From assembly GCF_904063065.1 (NCBI RefSeq), contig NZ_CAJFCL010000004.1, positions 434,001-498,000 on the forward strand: a stretch of 64,000 bases of DNA, read 5' to 3'. The notes below the pieces were generated by a model. That model saw nothing but the letters and a program-made list of their open reading frames with translations. It had not been told where the DNA came from and ran no database searches. A program made the translations under genes and the position numbers. Positions 17,059 to 26,392 of the stretch are shown one piece after another (the stretch's first letter is position 1; the number at the start of each line of letters is the position of its first letter). The DNA comes from Pseudomonas paraversuta (GTDB taxonomy: Bacteria > Pseudomonadota > Gammaproteobacteria > Pseudomonadales > Pseudomonadaceae).

Positions 17059-18246
17059 TTAACTGTCGGCGCGGGTGCCCAGCCCCATCGCCTGGCGGGC
17101 AAACCAGCGTTTGGCCGGCGGCAACAAATCGAGGCCGAGCAAGCCAAGATTGCGCCCCAGCGATACCAATGGCTGCTCACTACCGAAAACCCGTGTTACC
17201 TGGTCCGAGAAACCAATTGTCAGTTGCTGGTCGAGTTTTTGCCGCTGTTGATAACTCAGCAGCGTGGCAAAATCACCGGGCTTTTTGTCGCTCGCCAACA
17301 AGGCGTCGGCCAATGCCTGCGCATCGCGCAAGGACAGGTTGAAACCCTGGCCGGCAATCGGGTGCAGGCTGTGAGCCGCGTTGCCCAGAATAGTCAGGTG
17401 CGGGCGTACCTGCTCTTCGGCTTCGACCAGCGAAAGCGGGTACAAATGCCGTGCGCCGACCTGCTTGAGGGTGCCCAGGCGGTAGCCGAATACAGCCTGC
17501 AACTCGCTGAGGAAGCTGCGCTCATCCAGTGCCGCCAGGCGCCGGGCATCCATCCCCAGACGGGTCCATACCAGCGCACAACGGTTGTCGGGCAATGGCA
17601 GCAAGGCCATCGGACCTTCATCGGTGAAACGCTCGAACGCCATTCCGGCGTGGGGCTGGCTCGGGGTGATGTTGGCAATTAGCGCACTTTGATCGTATGG
17701 CCGCTTGCGCACATGAATCCCCAACTGCTCGCGCAAGCCCGAGCGACCGCCATCGGCCAGCACTGCCAGGTCGCAGTCGAGCGTGGTTTCGTCATTGAGC
17801 GTCAAGCGGTAGCCATCTTCGAGCGGCTGCATGTGGATAACTTCAGCCGGGCAACGCCAGCTGATCACGTCCGGGTCCAGACTTTTCCACAGGCTTTGGC
17901 CGAGCCAGGTGTTTTCGACCACATACCCGAGCGCCGGAACCCCTTCTTCGCTGGACGACAAACGAGCCGTGGAAAAACGCCCGCGATCGGACACGTGAAT
18001 GTCCTTGATCGGCTCGGCACGCTCGGCAATGGCTTGCCAAAGCCCCATCCGCTCGTAGATTTGCCGCGCACCATAACTAAGCGCCGACGAGCGGGCATCG
18101 TAGCTCGGCTGATAACTGTTGCCGGGAGCAAACGGCTCGATCAATACGATTTTCCAGCCCCGGGCCTTGGCCCCGGCCTGCAGCGCCAAGGCAAGACTGG
18201 CACCGACCAGTCCGCCACCGATGATCGCCAGACTGACCCGGTTCAT
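17059..18246 (-). CDS. ubiH: UbiH, 2-octaprenyl-6-methoxyphenol hydroxylase
   Basis: This 395-residue FAD monooxygenase carries out a ring hydroxylation of ubiquinone synthesis. It has the FAD fold LAIIGGGLVGASLALAL, VLADGGRSGLR, and GNAAHSLHPIAGQGFNLSLRD. The ATG overlaps the pepP stop codon by four bases, so translation is coupled, the same pepP-ubiH arrangement as in E. coli. Confidence 0.94.
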   Translation of the reverse strand: MNRVSLAIIGGGLVGASLALALQAGAKARGWKIVLIEPFAPGNSYQPSYDARSSALSYGARQIYERMGLWQAIAERAEPIKDIHVSDRGRFSTARLSSSEEGVPALGYVVENTWLGQSLWKSLDPDVISWRCPAEVIHMQPLEDGYRLTLNDETTLDCDLAVLADGGRSGLREQLGIHVRKRPYDQSALIANITPSQPHAGMAFERFTDEGPMALLPLPDNRCALVWTRLGMDARRLAALDERSFLSELQAVFGYRLGTLKQVGARHLYPLSLVEAEEQVRPHLTILGNAAHSLHPIAGQGFNLSLRDAQALADALLASDKKPGDFATLLSYQQRQKLDQQLTIGFSDQVTRVFGSEQPLVSLGRNLGLLGLDLLPPAKRWFARQAMGLGTRADS

Positions 18247-19577
18247 ACCGCGCCCGCTCGTGCTGCAGCCATCAAGGCTTCGATATCCGCGACGGTTTTC
18301 GGCACGTCGCCGGTCAAGACTTCACAGCCCTGTTTGGTGACCACTACGTCGTCCTCAATGCGCACCCCGATGCCACGCCATTTTTTGGCGACATTCAGAT
18401 TATTCGGGCTGATGTAGATGCCGGGCTCAACCGTCAGGGTCATGCCGACTTCCAGCACGCGCCATTCACCGCCCACCTTGTATTCACCCACGTCATGCAC
18501 ATCGAGCCCCAGCCAGTGGCCAGCGCGATGCATGTAAAAGGGTTTATAGGCTTCGCTGGCGATCAGTTGATCCACATCGCCCTGCAACAGGCCCAGTTCA
18601 ACCAGCCCCGCCGTGATCACCTGAACCGTGGCTTCGTGGGCCTGGTTCCAGTGTTTGTCGGGCGCGATCTGGGCAAACGCGGCTTCCTGGGACGCCAGCA
18701 CCAGTTCGTAAATGGCTTTTTGTTCAGGCGAGTACTTGCCGCCGACCGGGAATGTACGGCTGATATCACTGGCGTAGCAGTCGATCTCACACCCGGCATC
18801 GATCAATACCAGGTCGCCATCCTTGAGCAGGGCGTCATTTTCCTGGTAGTGCAGGATGCAGCTGTTATCGCCCGAGGCGACGATCGAGCCATAGGCTGGC
18901 ATTTTTGCCCCGCTTTTACGGAATTCATAATCCAGTTCGGCCTCGAGGCTGTACTCATGCAAACCGGCACGGCTGGCCTGCATGGCGCGCACATGGGCGC
19001 GAGCCGAGATTTGCGCCGCATGGCGCATGACCTTGATCTCTGCCGCCGATTTATACAGGCGCATGTCATGCAGCAGATGATCCAGAGCAACGAATTCGTT
19101 GGGCGGCTGAGCACCGAGGTTCGCCTTGGAGCGGATCGTGTTGATCCACTCCATCAGGTTGCGATCAAAATCGGGGTTGCTGCCCATCGCCGAATACACC
19201 CGGTCACGGCCTTCAATCAGCCCCGGCAGGATGTCGTCAATGTCAGTGATGGGAAACGCATCGTCTGCGCCGAAGTCGCGGATCGCGCCTTCTTGCCCGG
19301 CCCGCAAGCCGTCCCACAGCTCACGCTCGGCATTGCGCTCGCGGCAAAACAGTACGTATTCACCGTGAGTCCGGCCCGGAATCAGGACAATCACCGCCTG
19401 GGGCTCTGGAAAGCCGCTCAGATACTGGAAATTGCTCTCCTGGCGGTAAACATGTTCGACATCGCGATTACGAATTGCCACTGGCGCAGCAGGAAGAATC
19501 GCAATGCTGTTGGGCTCCATCTGCGCCATGAGCGCCTTGCGGCGACGTGTGTATTCCGATTTCGGGATATGGATCAT
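18243..19577 (-). CDS. pepP: Xaa-Pro aminopeptidase P
   Basis: This 444-residue metallopeptidase removes N-terminal residues before proline. It has the N-terminal creatinase-like domain (MIHIPKSEYTRRRKALM onward) and the C-terminal pita-bread fold with metal ligands in LIDAGCEIDCYASDISRTFP, HRAGHWLGLDVHD and LTVEPGIYI, all present. It lies between ygfB and ubiH, as in E. coli, with an overlap into ubiH. Confidence 0.96.
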   Translation of the reverse strand: MIHIPKSEYTRRRKALMAQMEPNSIAILPAAPVAIRNRDVEHVYRQESNFQYLSGFPEPQAVIVLIPGRTHGEYVLFCRERNAERELWDGLRAGQEGAIRDFGADDAFPITDIDDILPGLIEGRDRVYSAMGSNPDFDRNLMEWINTIRSKANLGAQPPNEFVALDHLLHDMRLYKSAAEIKVMRHAAQISARAHVRAMQASRAGLHEYSLEAELDYEFRKSGAKMPAYGSIVASGDNSCILHYQENDALLKDGDLVLIDAGCEIDCYASDISRTFPVGGKYSPEQKAIYELVLASQEAAFAQIAPDKHWNQAHEATVQVITAGLVELGLLQGDVDQLIASEAYKPFYMHRAGHWLGLDVHDVGEYKVGGEWRVLEVGMTLTVEPGIYISPNNLNVAKKWRGIGVRIEDDVVVTKQGCEVLTGDVPKTVADIEALMAAARAGAV

Positions 19578-19606
19578 GGGCAGACGGGTTCCCTCTTGAC
19601 GATCAA

Positions 19607-20170
19607 TCAGTGCAGCGAAGGCTTGGCAGCCGCAGGCTCAGCAGTTTTTTTGGTTTCAGTGAACAGCAACAGCGGCGCGACGCGCAGGTATTCCATCACT
19701 TCCATGTAGTCGCTTTCGCCGTCTTCGGATTCTTCCAAGGCATCTTGCACCTGGGAAATGGCCGCCAGATCGTTCAGCACTTCTTTACCTTCAAGACTCA
19801 AGGCATTGTCACGGTAGTTCAGGCCGAAACCGGCCAGGAAACCCTGACACCACTCACCCAGGGCGATGGCGCGTTCAGTCAGCGGCGCATCATCGGTAGG
19901 CAACAGCAACACGACGGTCATGTCGTCGCCGGTCAGTTCGCCTTTAACCATTTCTTGCAAACCGATCAGGGCATTGCGTACGTTGTCACTGATTTCATTT
20001 TCGCTTTGGAACAGCTCTTTGGCATCCGCCAGCCAGCCGTCGTGGTCAAAGCCGGCGCCAGCAGCGCTGCGACCCAACAACAGGCCGTGCAGTTCTGCAG
20101 GCGAAACATTATGGCCGCTGGAGGTCAGCAGGGTGGCAAAGGCTTGATACGGGGAATTCTGAATAGGCAT
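19607..20170 (-). CDS. ygfB: YgfB/YecA (UPF0149) family protein
   Basis: The protein has 187 residues of the UPF0149 family, with [16 protein letters not shown] near the N-terminus and [13 protein letters not shown] in the middle, both diagnostic. It heads the ygfB-pepP-ubiH-ubiI run. In P. aeruginosa a YgfB homologue has been linked to control of ampC-related beta-lactam resistance; whether that holds here is unknown. The C-terminus has a short Lys/Ala/Pro tail. Confidence 0.93.
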   Translation of the reverse strand: MPIQNSPYQAFATLLTSSGHNVSPAELHGLLLGRSAAGAGFDHDGWLADAKELFQSENEISDNVRNALIGLQEMVKGELTGDDMTVVLLLPTDDAPLTERAIALGEWCQGFLAGFGLNYRDNALSLEGKEVLNDLAAISQVQDALEESEDGESDYMEVMEYLRVAPLLLFTETKKTAEPAAAKPSLH

Positions 20171-20304
20171 GGTCAGCTAGGCGCCAAGCGGCGCTATGTC
20201 TAGAATGGAGGCCTTGTATCCTAGCATCGGCAGACGTGCCAGACCATCGAGGCGTCAACTCGTTTGACGGTTACCATCCATCAGAAAATACACAGTAGGA
20301 CACA

Positions 20305-20514
20305 ATGGAAGACACCGACCTGCATGCACTGATGGCCAGGCTCGAGCTGCTGATCAGCCGCGTCGAGCAACTTAACCGTCAAAACGGACTCTTAGTAGCT
20401 CAGGAAAAAACTTGGCGCGAGGAACGCGCGCACCTCATTGAAAAAAACGAAATCGCCCGACACAAGGTGGAATCGATGATTTCGCGCCTCAAAGCCCTGG
20501 AGCAAGACTCATGA
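20305..20514 (+). CDS. TIGR02449-type small coiled-coil protein
   Basis: The 69-residue protein is nearly all predicted coiled coil (LMARLELLISRVEQLNRQN, then a Glu/Arg-rich stretch). AGGA lies just upstream of the ATG. Its stop overlaps the zapA ATG by four bases, so it is coupled to the division factor ZapA. The size and coiled coil suggest a ZapB-like partner, but this is inference. Confidence 0.88.
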   Translation: MEDTDLHALMARLELLISRVEQLNRQNGLLVAQEKTWREERAHLIEKNEIARHKVESMISRLKALEQDS

Positions 20515-20828
20515 GTACTAGCAGCAGCGTCACCGTGCACATCCTCGATAAAGAATATTCGATCATGTGCCCCCAGGAAGAACGCACCAATCTGGTGAGT
20601 GCCGCCCGCTATCTGGATGGCAAAATGCGGGAAATCCGCAGCAGCGGCAAAGTTATTGGCGCCGACCGTATCGCCGTAATGGCCGCCCTGAATATCACCC
20701 ACGATCTGTTGCACAGACAGGAAATCGCCGAAGTTCAGCCCAACGGCTCAACTCGCGAACAGGTGCGCGACCTGCTGGAGCGCGTCGATCTGGTGCTCGC
20801 CACTGATCCGAACGAACGTCAGAGCTGA
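20511..20828 (+). CDS. zapA: Cell division protein ZapA
   Basis: This 105-residue protein promotes FtsZ bundling at the division site. It has the ZapA opening VTVHILDKEYSIMCPQEER and a C-terminal helix for dimerisation. It is coupled by ATGA overlap to the upstream coiled-coil gene and is followed directly by the 6S RNA gene and ygfA, the conserved zapA-ssrS-ygfA order. Confidence 0.95.
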   Translation: MSTSSSVTVHILDKEYSIMCPQEERTNLVSAARYLDGKMREIRSSGKVIGADRIAVMAALNITHDLLHRQEIAEVQPNGSTREQVRDLLERVDLVLATDPNERQS

Positions 20829-20848
20829 TTCAAAAGGTTTCTTTGGGG

Positions 20849-20854
20849 TATACT
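20849..20854 (+). promoter_or_regulatory. -10 element of the 6S RNA promoter
   Basis: TATACT lies about 7 bases before the expected 6S RNA 5' end. The -35 region overlaps the zapA stop codon and is poor (CTGATT). Confidence 0.6.
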
Positions 20855-20860
20855 CGCGCC

Positions 20861-21040
20861 ACTCCCTGGAGTATTCGCCAGTTAGCGATGTCCCTGAGCC
20901 GATTCGCACTACCCTGGAGCTTGCACGTTGGACCGGTGTGCATGTCCGCTCGACGGAAAGCCTTAAGGTCTACTGCAACTTCCACCTTGAACTTTCGGGT
21001 TCAAGGGCCAAGCCGACAGCGGTACGTCGGGGAGCCTGAT
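20861..21040 (+). ncRNA. ssrS: 6S RNA
   Basis: 6S RNA binds the sigma70 RNA polymerase holoenzyme and mimics an open promoter. The 5' end (ACTCCCTGGAG) pairs with the 3' end (GGGGAGCC), closing a long hairpin of about 180 bases. Sequences such as GTGCATGTCCGC, GACGGAAAGCCTTAAGG and TTGAACTTTCGGGTTCAAGG match the Pseudomonas 6S RNA as I know it. It sits between zapA and ygfA, its conserved location. The ends are accurate to within a few bases only. Confidence 0.92.
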
Positions 21041-21119
21041 TTCCAGCGCAATGCCGGCCATGAGCTGGCATTGCCTTTCACGAGCCAACCGTCCGGTGAA
21101 CTCGATCTTGAACAGCACC

Positions 21120-21719
21120 ATGACCGAACCTGCGACACGCCCGCAACTTCGACGACTGCTGCGCAAAGCCCGCCGCGAACTTTCGCCCTGCGAGCAACGC
21201 CAGGCTGCCCGCGGCCTGTACCGGCAACTGGCGCAACACCCGCTGTTTCGCCGCGCCAGACATATCTCGCTGTACCTTCCCACTGACGGTGAAATCGATC
21301 CGCGCCTGCTGCTGCGTGAAGCACAGCGTCGGGGCAAGATTACTTACCTGCCCGTGCTCAGCGCATGGCCACGAACCAAGATGGTGTTTCAGCGCGTTGC
21401 TCCCGGTGAAAAACTGATCCCCAATCGCTTTCGAATTCTCGAACCCCGAATCAACCGCGCACGCCAGCGCAAGGTCTGGGCACTGGACCTGGTGCTGTTG
21501 CCGCTGGTGGGGTTTGATCAAGCCGGGGGACGACTGGGCATGGGCGGCGGTTTTTATGACCGCAGCCTGGCCTATCTGGCCCGTCGCCAAAGCTGGCGCA
21601 AGCCGACACTGCTGGGGCTGGCCCACGAATGTCAGAAAGTAGAGAGTCTGGCCCAGGCCAGTTGGGATGTGCCGCTACAGGGTACGGTCTCGGACAAGCA
21701 GTGGTACGTTGCCCACTGA
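21120..21719 (+). CDS. ygfA: 5-formyltetrahydrofolate cyclo-ligase
   Basis: This 199-residue enzyme converts 5-formyl-THF to 5,10-methenyl-THF using ATP. The substrate-binding motif GGRLGMGGGFYDR is intact, and LPTDGEIDPRLLL and LLPLVGFDQ are typical. ATG at 21120 gives the usual length; an upstream in-frame start would run into the 6S RNA region. It may be processed from a transcript shared with 6S RNA, as known in E. coli. Confidence 0.93.
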   Translation: MTEPATRPQLRRLLRKARRELSPCEQRQAARGLYRQLAQHPLFRRARHISLYLPTDGEIDPRLLLREAQRRGKITYLPVLSAWPRTKMVFQRVAPGEKLIPNRFRILEPRINRARQRKVWALDLVLLPLVGFDQAGGRLGMGGGFYDRSLAYLARRQSWRKPTLLGLAHECQKVESLAQASWDVPLQGTVSDKQWYVAH

Positions 21720-21755
21720 CTGCCAGGGCGTCTCTGTCAAATTGACTGGAAGTGT

Positions 21756-21905
21756 CTAGCGCTTGAAAGGTTGTACCTGTTGCTGCGCCAGTTCCATCGA
21801 GGTGTCGGTCGAAGTTGACCAGAGGCTTTGCGCATAACCCGTTGTAACCACGCCCAAACCGAACAAAATAACCAAAATCCACAGTAAATCCGGTTTGCGT
21901 TTCAT
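21756..21905 (-). CDS. 49-residue single-pass membrane protein
   Basis: A short ORF encodes 49 residues starting MKRKPDLLWILVILFGLGVV, then TTGYAQSLW and a polar C-terminus with AQQQVQPFKR. Positive charges before a hydrophobic helix (8-24) predict a signal anchor or signal peptide (possible cleavage after GYA). It is convergent with ygfA. It is shorter than many gene-finding limits; composition and the clean hydrophobic segment support it. Function is unknown. Confidence 0.6.
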   Translation of the reverse strand: MKRKPDLLWILVILFGLGVVTTGYAQSLWSTSTDTSMELAQQQVQPFKR

Positions 21906-22101
21906 CGATTGCCCCCCTTCAGGCAAATCAACACGATGACAGCAACGGTTTTTGTTATAGGCCGTGCAGCAGCGTCAAGCTTAAAATCCCGGCATTCTGA
22001 GGCAACACGAACTGACACGCAAACGCTGGCGTCAACCGACTGTCGGTTTACAAATATCTTGCCAGACAAAATGACCAGGCAGCATTTGAGGAGCAGTGAA
22101 A

Positions 22102-22551
22102 ATGGCCTATTGGTTGATGAAATCCGAGCCCGACGAGTTCTCTATCAAGGATTTGCAGAAGATTGGCGAAGCGCGCTGGGATGGCGTGCGTAACTATCAG
22201 GCGCGCAACTTTATACGGAGCATGAGCACCGGCGACGAGTTCTTCTTCTACCATTCCAGCTGCCCCGAGCCTGGGATTGCCGGGGTTGGCCGAATCGTCC
22301 AGTCCGCGTATCCGGACCCCACGGCCCTGGACCCCGAAAGCCACTATTTCGACCCCAAGGCCAGCGCCGAAAAAAACCCGTGGAGTGCATTGCAAGTGGC
22401 ACACGTGCAAACCTTCCCCAGGGTCATCAAGCTCGACTACCTGAAACAACAAAGCGCGCTGGCCGAAATGCCACTGGTACAAAAAGGCAGCCGCCTCTCA
22501 GTCATGCCCGTAACTGCCGAGCAATGGGCAGTGGTACTGGGCCTGCTTTAG
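22102..22551 (+). CDS. EVE-domain protein
   Basis: The protein has 149 residues, one complete EVE domain: MAYWLMKSEPDEFSIKDL, WDGVRNYQARNF, and GDEFFFYHSSC are diagnostic. EVE domains have a PUA-like fold and are thought to bind modified nucleobases in DNA or RNA. ATG at 22102 is preceded at 7 bases by GAGGAG; a GTG two codons earlier is too close to it. It is a stand-alone gene with no restriction partner nearby. Confidence 0.92.
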   Translation: MAYWLMKSEPDEFSIKDLQKIGEARWDGVRNYQARNFIRSMSTGDEFFFYHSSCPEPGIAGVGRIVQSAYPDPTALDPESHYFDPKASAEKNPWSALQVAHVQTFPRVIKLDYLKQQSALAEMPLVQKGSRLSVMPVTAEQWAVVLGLL

Positions 22552-22697
22552 TAACACCCGGCTCCCGGGTTGAATCCGCCCCGGCTCCGGCAACATCCTG
22601 TATTAGCGTCTAGGCTCTCAACTTCCTTTGACTGGCATCAAGCCTGCGCGGCCTTGAAACAGTCAAACTAGAGCGCTCTGTGACACAGGATGTCGGC

Positions 22698-23663
22698 ATG
22701 TCTAAGAATCACCGTCTTTCCCATTACTTCGTTATTCCTTTGGCAATATTGCTGATTGCCGCAGGCGGGTTCGGTTACTGGAAATCCCTGCACGACCGCC
22801 TCCCTGAAGGGATCAGCATGGGCAACGGTCGACTCGAGTCCACGGAAGTGCAGATCGCCGCGAAGATTCCGGGCCGCCTGGCCGAGGTTCTGGTCGATGA
22901 AGGTGATCACGTGACCAAGGGCCAGTTACTGGCCCGCATGGACACCCGCACCCTTGAAGCCACCCGCGCCCAAGCCCAGGCCGAAGTACAGCGCGCACGT
23001 GAGGCCCTGGCGGCCAATGAAGCCAACGTGCAATTGCGCCAAAGCGAAAAACTGCTGGCCAGTCAGGAGCTCAAACGCTTTCGCCAACTGTCCGAACGCG
23101 GTTTTGCCAGCGCCCAGCTGCTAGATCAGCAACAGGCAAAATTCAATACCAGCAACTCCGCGGTGGTTGCCGCACAGGCTCAAGTTGCCGCCGCCAAAGC
23201 CGCCATCGTGTCCAGCGAAGCGCACGTCGCGCAACTCACCAGTGAAATAGAAGACAGCAGCCTGCGTGCGCCAATCAACGGGGTGATCCAGTTGCGCCTG
23301 GCCGAGCCCGGCGAAGTGCTGGGCTCCGGTGGACGGGTATTCATGCTGATCGACCCGAGCGACCAGTACATGAATCTGTACTTGCCCGCCTCGGTGGTCG
23401 GCAAGCTGGCGGTTGGCGCTCAAGCCCGCATCGTGCTCGACGCCCTGCCCGATCAGCCACTGCCGGCAAAAATCTCCTTTGTCGCCGCCAAATCGCAGTT
23501 CACCCCCAAAGAAGTCGAAACCCGTGACGAGCGGCAAAAACTGGTGTTCCGGGTCAAGCTGCGCCTGACCGACCCGGCCGCCGTACCTCAAGCAAAACCG
23601 GGCATGCCGGGAGCCGGTTATGTTCGGACCAGCGACGTGAACTGGCCGGCTAACCTGCAATGA
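22698..23663 (+). CDS. YhiI-like HlyD-family membrane fusion protein
   Basis: This 321-residue periplasmic adaptor has an N-terminal membrane helix (about 11-28), two biotinyl-lipoyl halves (VQIAAKIPGRLAEVLVDEGD and SLRAPINGVIQ) and a coiled-coil hairpin between them. ATG at 22698 has ACAGGA upstream. Its stop overlaps the next ATG by four bases. The order HlyD protein, double-ATPase/permease fusion, permease matches E. coli yhiI-rbbA-yhhJ. Confidence 0.92.
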   Translation: MSKNHRLSHYFVIPLAILLIAAGGFGYWKSLHDRLPEGISMGNGRLESTEVQIAAKIPGRLAEVLVDEGDHVTKGQLLARMDTRTLEATRAQAQAEVQRAREALAANEANVQLRQSEKLLASQELKRFRQLSERGFASAQLLDQQQAKFNTSNSAVVAAQAQVAAAKAAIVSSEAHVAQLTSEIEDSSLRAPINGVIQLRLAEPGEVLGSGGRVFMLIDPSDQYMNLYLPASVVGKLAVGAQARIVLDALPDQPLPAKISFVAAKSQFTPKEVETRDERQKLVFRVKLRLTDPAAVPQAKPGMPGAGYVRTSDVNWPANLQ

Positions 23664-26392
23664 GCGACCTGGCGCTCAACGCCAGTGGCATCAGCCACAG
23701 GTACGGCAAACAACAAGCCCTGCTAGACATTGCCTTCAGCCTGCCAAAAGGCACGCGCTGCGGGCTGATTGGCCCGGATGGCGCGGGCAAGTCGAGCTTG
23801 CTGGGGCTGATTGCCGGGGTCAAAAAACTACAGCAAGGCTCACTGCAAGTGCTTGGCGGCCCCATTGACGACCGCCGCCATCGCAACACCCTGTATCCGC
23901 TGATTGCCTTTATGCCCCAGGGCCTGGGCGGCAATCTTTATCCCGAATTGTCGATCAGCGAGAACATCCGTTTTTTTGGCACTCTGTTTGGCTTGTCCAG
24001 AGATGACTGCGAACAGCGTATGGCGCAGTTGCTCAAGGCTACCGACCTTGAGCGCTTTGCCGAACGCCCCGCAGGCAAGCTGTCCGGCGGGATGAAGCAA
24101 AAGCTCGGGCTATGTTGCGCGCTGATCCACGAGCCGGACCTGCTGATCCTCGACGAACCCACCACCGGTGTCGACCCGCTGTCACGGCGACGTTTCTGGG
24201 AGCTGGTGGATGACGTACGCAGTCAACGCCCACAACTCACATTGCTGGTCGCTACGGCCTACATGGAAGAGGCCGAGCAATTCGAACACTGCCTGATGCT
24301 GGATCGCGGCAAGTTGATTGCGGCCGGATTGAGCCGGGAACTGGCAGCCGTCACCACTACCGGCAAGCTGGATGAAGCCTTTACCCACTACCAGGGCGAC
24401 AGCGCTCATAACAATGAACCGCTGGTGATCCCGCCACGCACCAGCGACAACAGCGACATCGCCATTGAGGCCCACAACCTGACCCTCAAATTCGGCGACT
24501 TCACCGCGGTCAACAACGTCAGCTTTGCCATTGGCCGGGGCGAGATTTTCGGCTTTTTGGGCTCTAACGGCTGCGGCAAGACCACCACCATGAAAGTGCT
24601 GACCGGCCTGATGCCCGCCACTCAAGGCAGCGCCAGGCTGCTGGGTAATCCGGTTAACGCCAAAGACCTGGCCACCCGCAAGCGCGTAGGTTTCATGTCG
24701 CAGAGCTTCTCGCTGTACGGCGAATTGAGCGTACGCCAGAACCTGGTATTGCATGCCCAACTCTTCGACTTGCCCAAGGCGCAAAGCCAGACCCGGATCG
24801 AGGAGCTGATCCAGCGCTTCGACCTCGCAGAGGTTGCCGAGCAACAATCCGGCGAACTGCCATTAGGTCTGCGCCAGCGCTTGTCACTGGCTGTGGCGGT
24901 GTTGCATCGCCCCGAAGTGCTGATCCTCGATGAGCCCACCTCCGGCGTCGACCCCGCCGCGCGGGATGACTTCTGGCGCCTGTTGATCGAACTGTCCCGC
25001 GAGCAGGGGGTGACGATCTTTCTGTCCACCCACTTTATGAACGAGGCGCAACGCTGTGACCGGATTTCGCTGATGCACGCGGGCAAGGTACTGGCCTGCG
25101 ACACCCCGGATGCGCTGCAAAAACAGTTCCACGGCGACACCCTGGAGGCGGCATTTGTCACCTGCCTGGAAGAAGCGCAAAACGATCCGGCCGCCAACGT
25201 GGCAACCCAAGCCGAGCCGCCACCGGCAGCTGCCGTGAATGCACCACCGCCACCGGGCAAAACCGGCTTCAGCATGGCCCGGCTGATTGCCGTCGCCAGC
25301 CGCGAATCCAAAGAATTACTGCGGGACAAGGTGCGCATGGCGTTCGCCCTGCTGGGCGCGGTGTTCATGATGGTCATTTTTGGCTACGGCATTTCCCTGG
25401 ATGTGGAAAACCTCGCCTTCGCCGTGTACGACCAGGATCAAAGCCCCCAGAGCCGCGCCTACCTTGAAGCCTTTCGCAGTTCGCGTTATTTCGAGGAGCA
25501 CGCGCCCATCCAGAGCGCAGACCAATTGCACGAACGCCTGCAGCGTTCCGAAATCAAGATCGCCCTGGAAATCCCGCCGGGCTTCGGTCGTGATCTTTAC
25601 GCCGGACGCCAGCCCACCGTGGCCGCCTGGCTCGACGGCGGCATGCCGTTTCGGGCCGAAACCAGCCGCAACTATGTCGAAGCCGTACACTCGGCCAACC
25701 TTGAGCAACTGGCCGCACAAAGCAGCCTGGCGCAAAACAAGCAGGTAATGGCCAGGCTGGAAACCCGGTTCCGCTATAACCAGGACGTGATCAGCGTGAA
25801 TGCCATCGGCCCCGGGGTGATGGCGCTGATTCTCGCGTTTATCCCGGCGATGCTCACGGCACTGGGCATCGTGCGGGAAAAAGAACTGGGCTCGATCACC
25901 AACTTTTACGCCACGCCACTGACCCGGCTGGAATTTCTGCTGGGCAAACAGGCTCCCTACCTGGCGGTGAGCCTGGTCAACCTGGCATTGCTGGTGGCGA
26001 TGAACCGCTGGCTGTTCGGCGTGCCGTTTAAAGGCAGCGGACTCACACTGGCATTGGGCGGACTCTTGTATGTACTGGCCACCACCAGCATGGGCCTGCT
26101 GATCTCCGCATTCACCCGCACCCAGATCGCGGCAATCCTGGGCACCATGATCATCACCAGCCTGCCGACCATTCAGTTCTCCGGGCTGATCGTGCCGCGC
26201 TCCTCCCTCGACGGATCTGCGGCGCTGATGGGCATGCTGTTCCCGGCCGGACACTTTCTCGACATAGCCGTAGGCACCTTCACCAAAGCCCTGGACCTTC
26301 GCCAGCTGTGGCCGCAATGCCTGGCACTGCTGGGGTTCTTTGTCGTGTTCACCGGACTGAGCCTGATCATGCTCAAGAAGCAGGAGGTTTGA
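23660..26392 (+). CDS. rbbA: RbbA-like fusion: two ABC ATPase domains plus ABC-2 permease
   Basis: The 910-residue protein is almost the length of E. coli RbbA (911). The first ATPase (about 5-230) has Walker A GPDGAGKSS and signature LSGGMKQK; the second (about 270-490) has GSNGCGKTT and the variant signature LPLGLRQR. A Pro/Ala linker follows, and the C-terminal part (about 540-910) is an ABC-2 permease with about six membrane helices. It is coupled at both ends to yhiI and yhhJ homologues. RbbA has been described as ribosome-associated, yet this operon looks like a tripartite exporter; the substrate is unknown. Confidence 0.93.
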   Translation: MSDLALNASGISHRYGKQQALLDIAFSLPKGTRCGLIGPDGAGKSSLLGLIAGVKKLQQGSLQVLGGPIDDRRHRNTLYPLIAFMPQGLGGNLYPELSISENIRFFGTLFGLSRDDCEQRMAQLLKATDLERFAERPAGKLSGGMKQKLGLCCALIHEPDLLILDEPTTGVDPLSRRRFWELVDDVRSQRPQLTLLVATAYMEEAEQFEHCLMLDRGKLIAAGLSRELAAVTTTGKLDEAFTHYQGDSAHNNEPLVIPPRTSDNSDIAIEAHNLTLKFGDFTAVNNVSFAIGRGEIFGFLGSNGCGKTTTMKVLTGLMPATQGSARLLGNPVNAKDLATRKRVGFMSQSFSLYGELSVRQNLVLHAQLFDLPKAQSQTRIEELIQRFDLAEVAEQQSGELPLGLRQRLSLAVAVLHRPEVLILDEPTSGVDPAARDDFWRLLIELSREQGVTIFLSTHFMNEAQRCDRISLMHAGKVLACDTPDALQKQFHGDTLEAAFVTCLEEAQNDPAANVATQAEPPPAAAVNAPPPPGKTGFSMARLIAVASRESKELLRDKVRMAFALLGAVFMMVIFGYGISLDVENLAFAVYDQDQSPQSRAYLEAFRSSRYFEEHAPIQSADQLHERLQRSEIKIALEIPPGFGRDLYAGRQPTVAAWLDGGMPFRAETSRNYVEAVHSANLEQLAAQSSLAQNKQVMARLETRFRYNQDVISVNAIGPGVMALILAFIPAMLTALGIVREKELGSITNFYATPLTRLEFLLGKQAPYLAVSLVNLALLVAMNRWLFGVPFKGSGLTLALGGLLYVLATTSMGLLISAFTRTQIAAILGTMIITSLPTIQFSGLIVPRSSLDGSAALMGMLFPAGHFLDIAVGTFTKALDLRQLWPQCLALLGFFVVFTGLSLIMLKKQEV

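Noticed and set aside
20253..20269. CGTCAA/TTGACG short palindrome upstream of the zapA operon
   Set aside because: The 6 bp arms are short enough to arise by chance and no regulator is known to me with this site.
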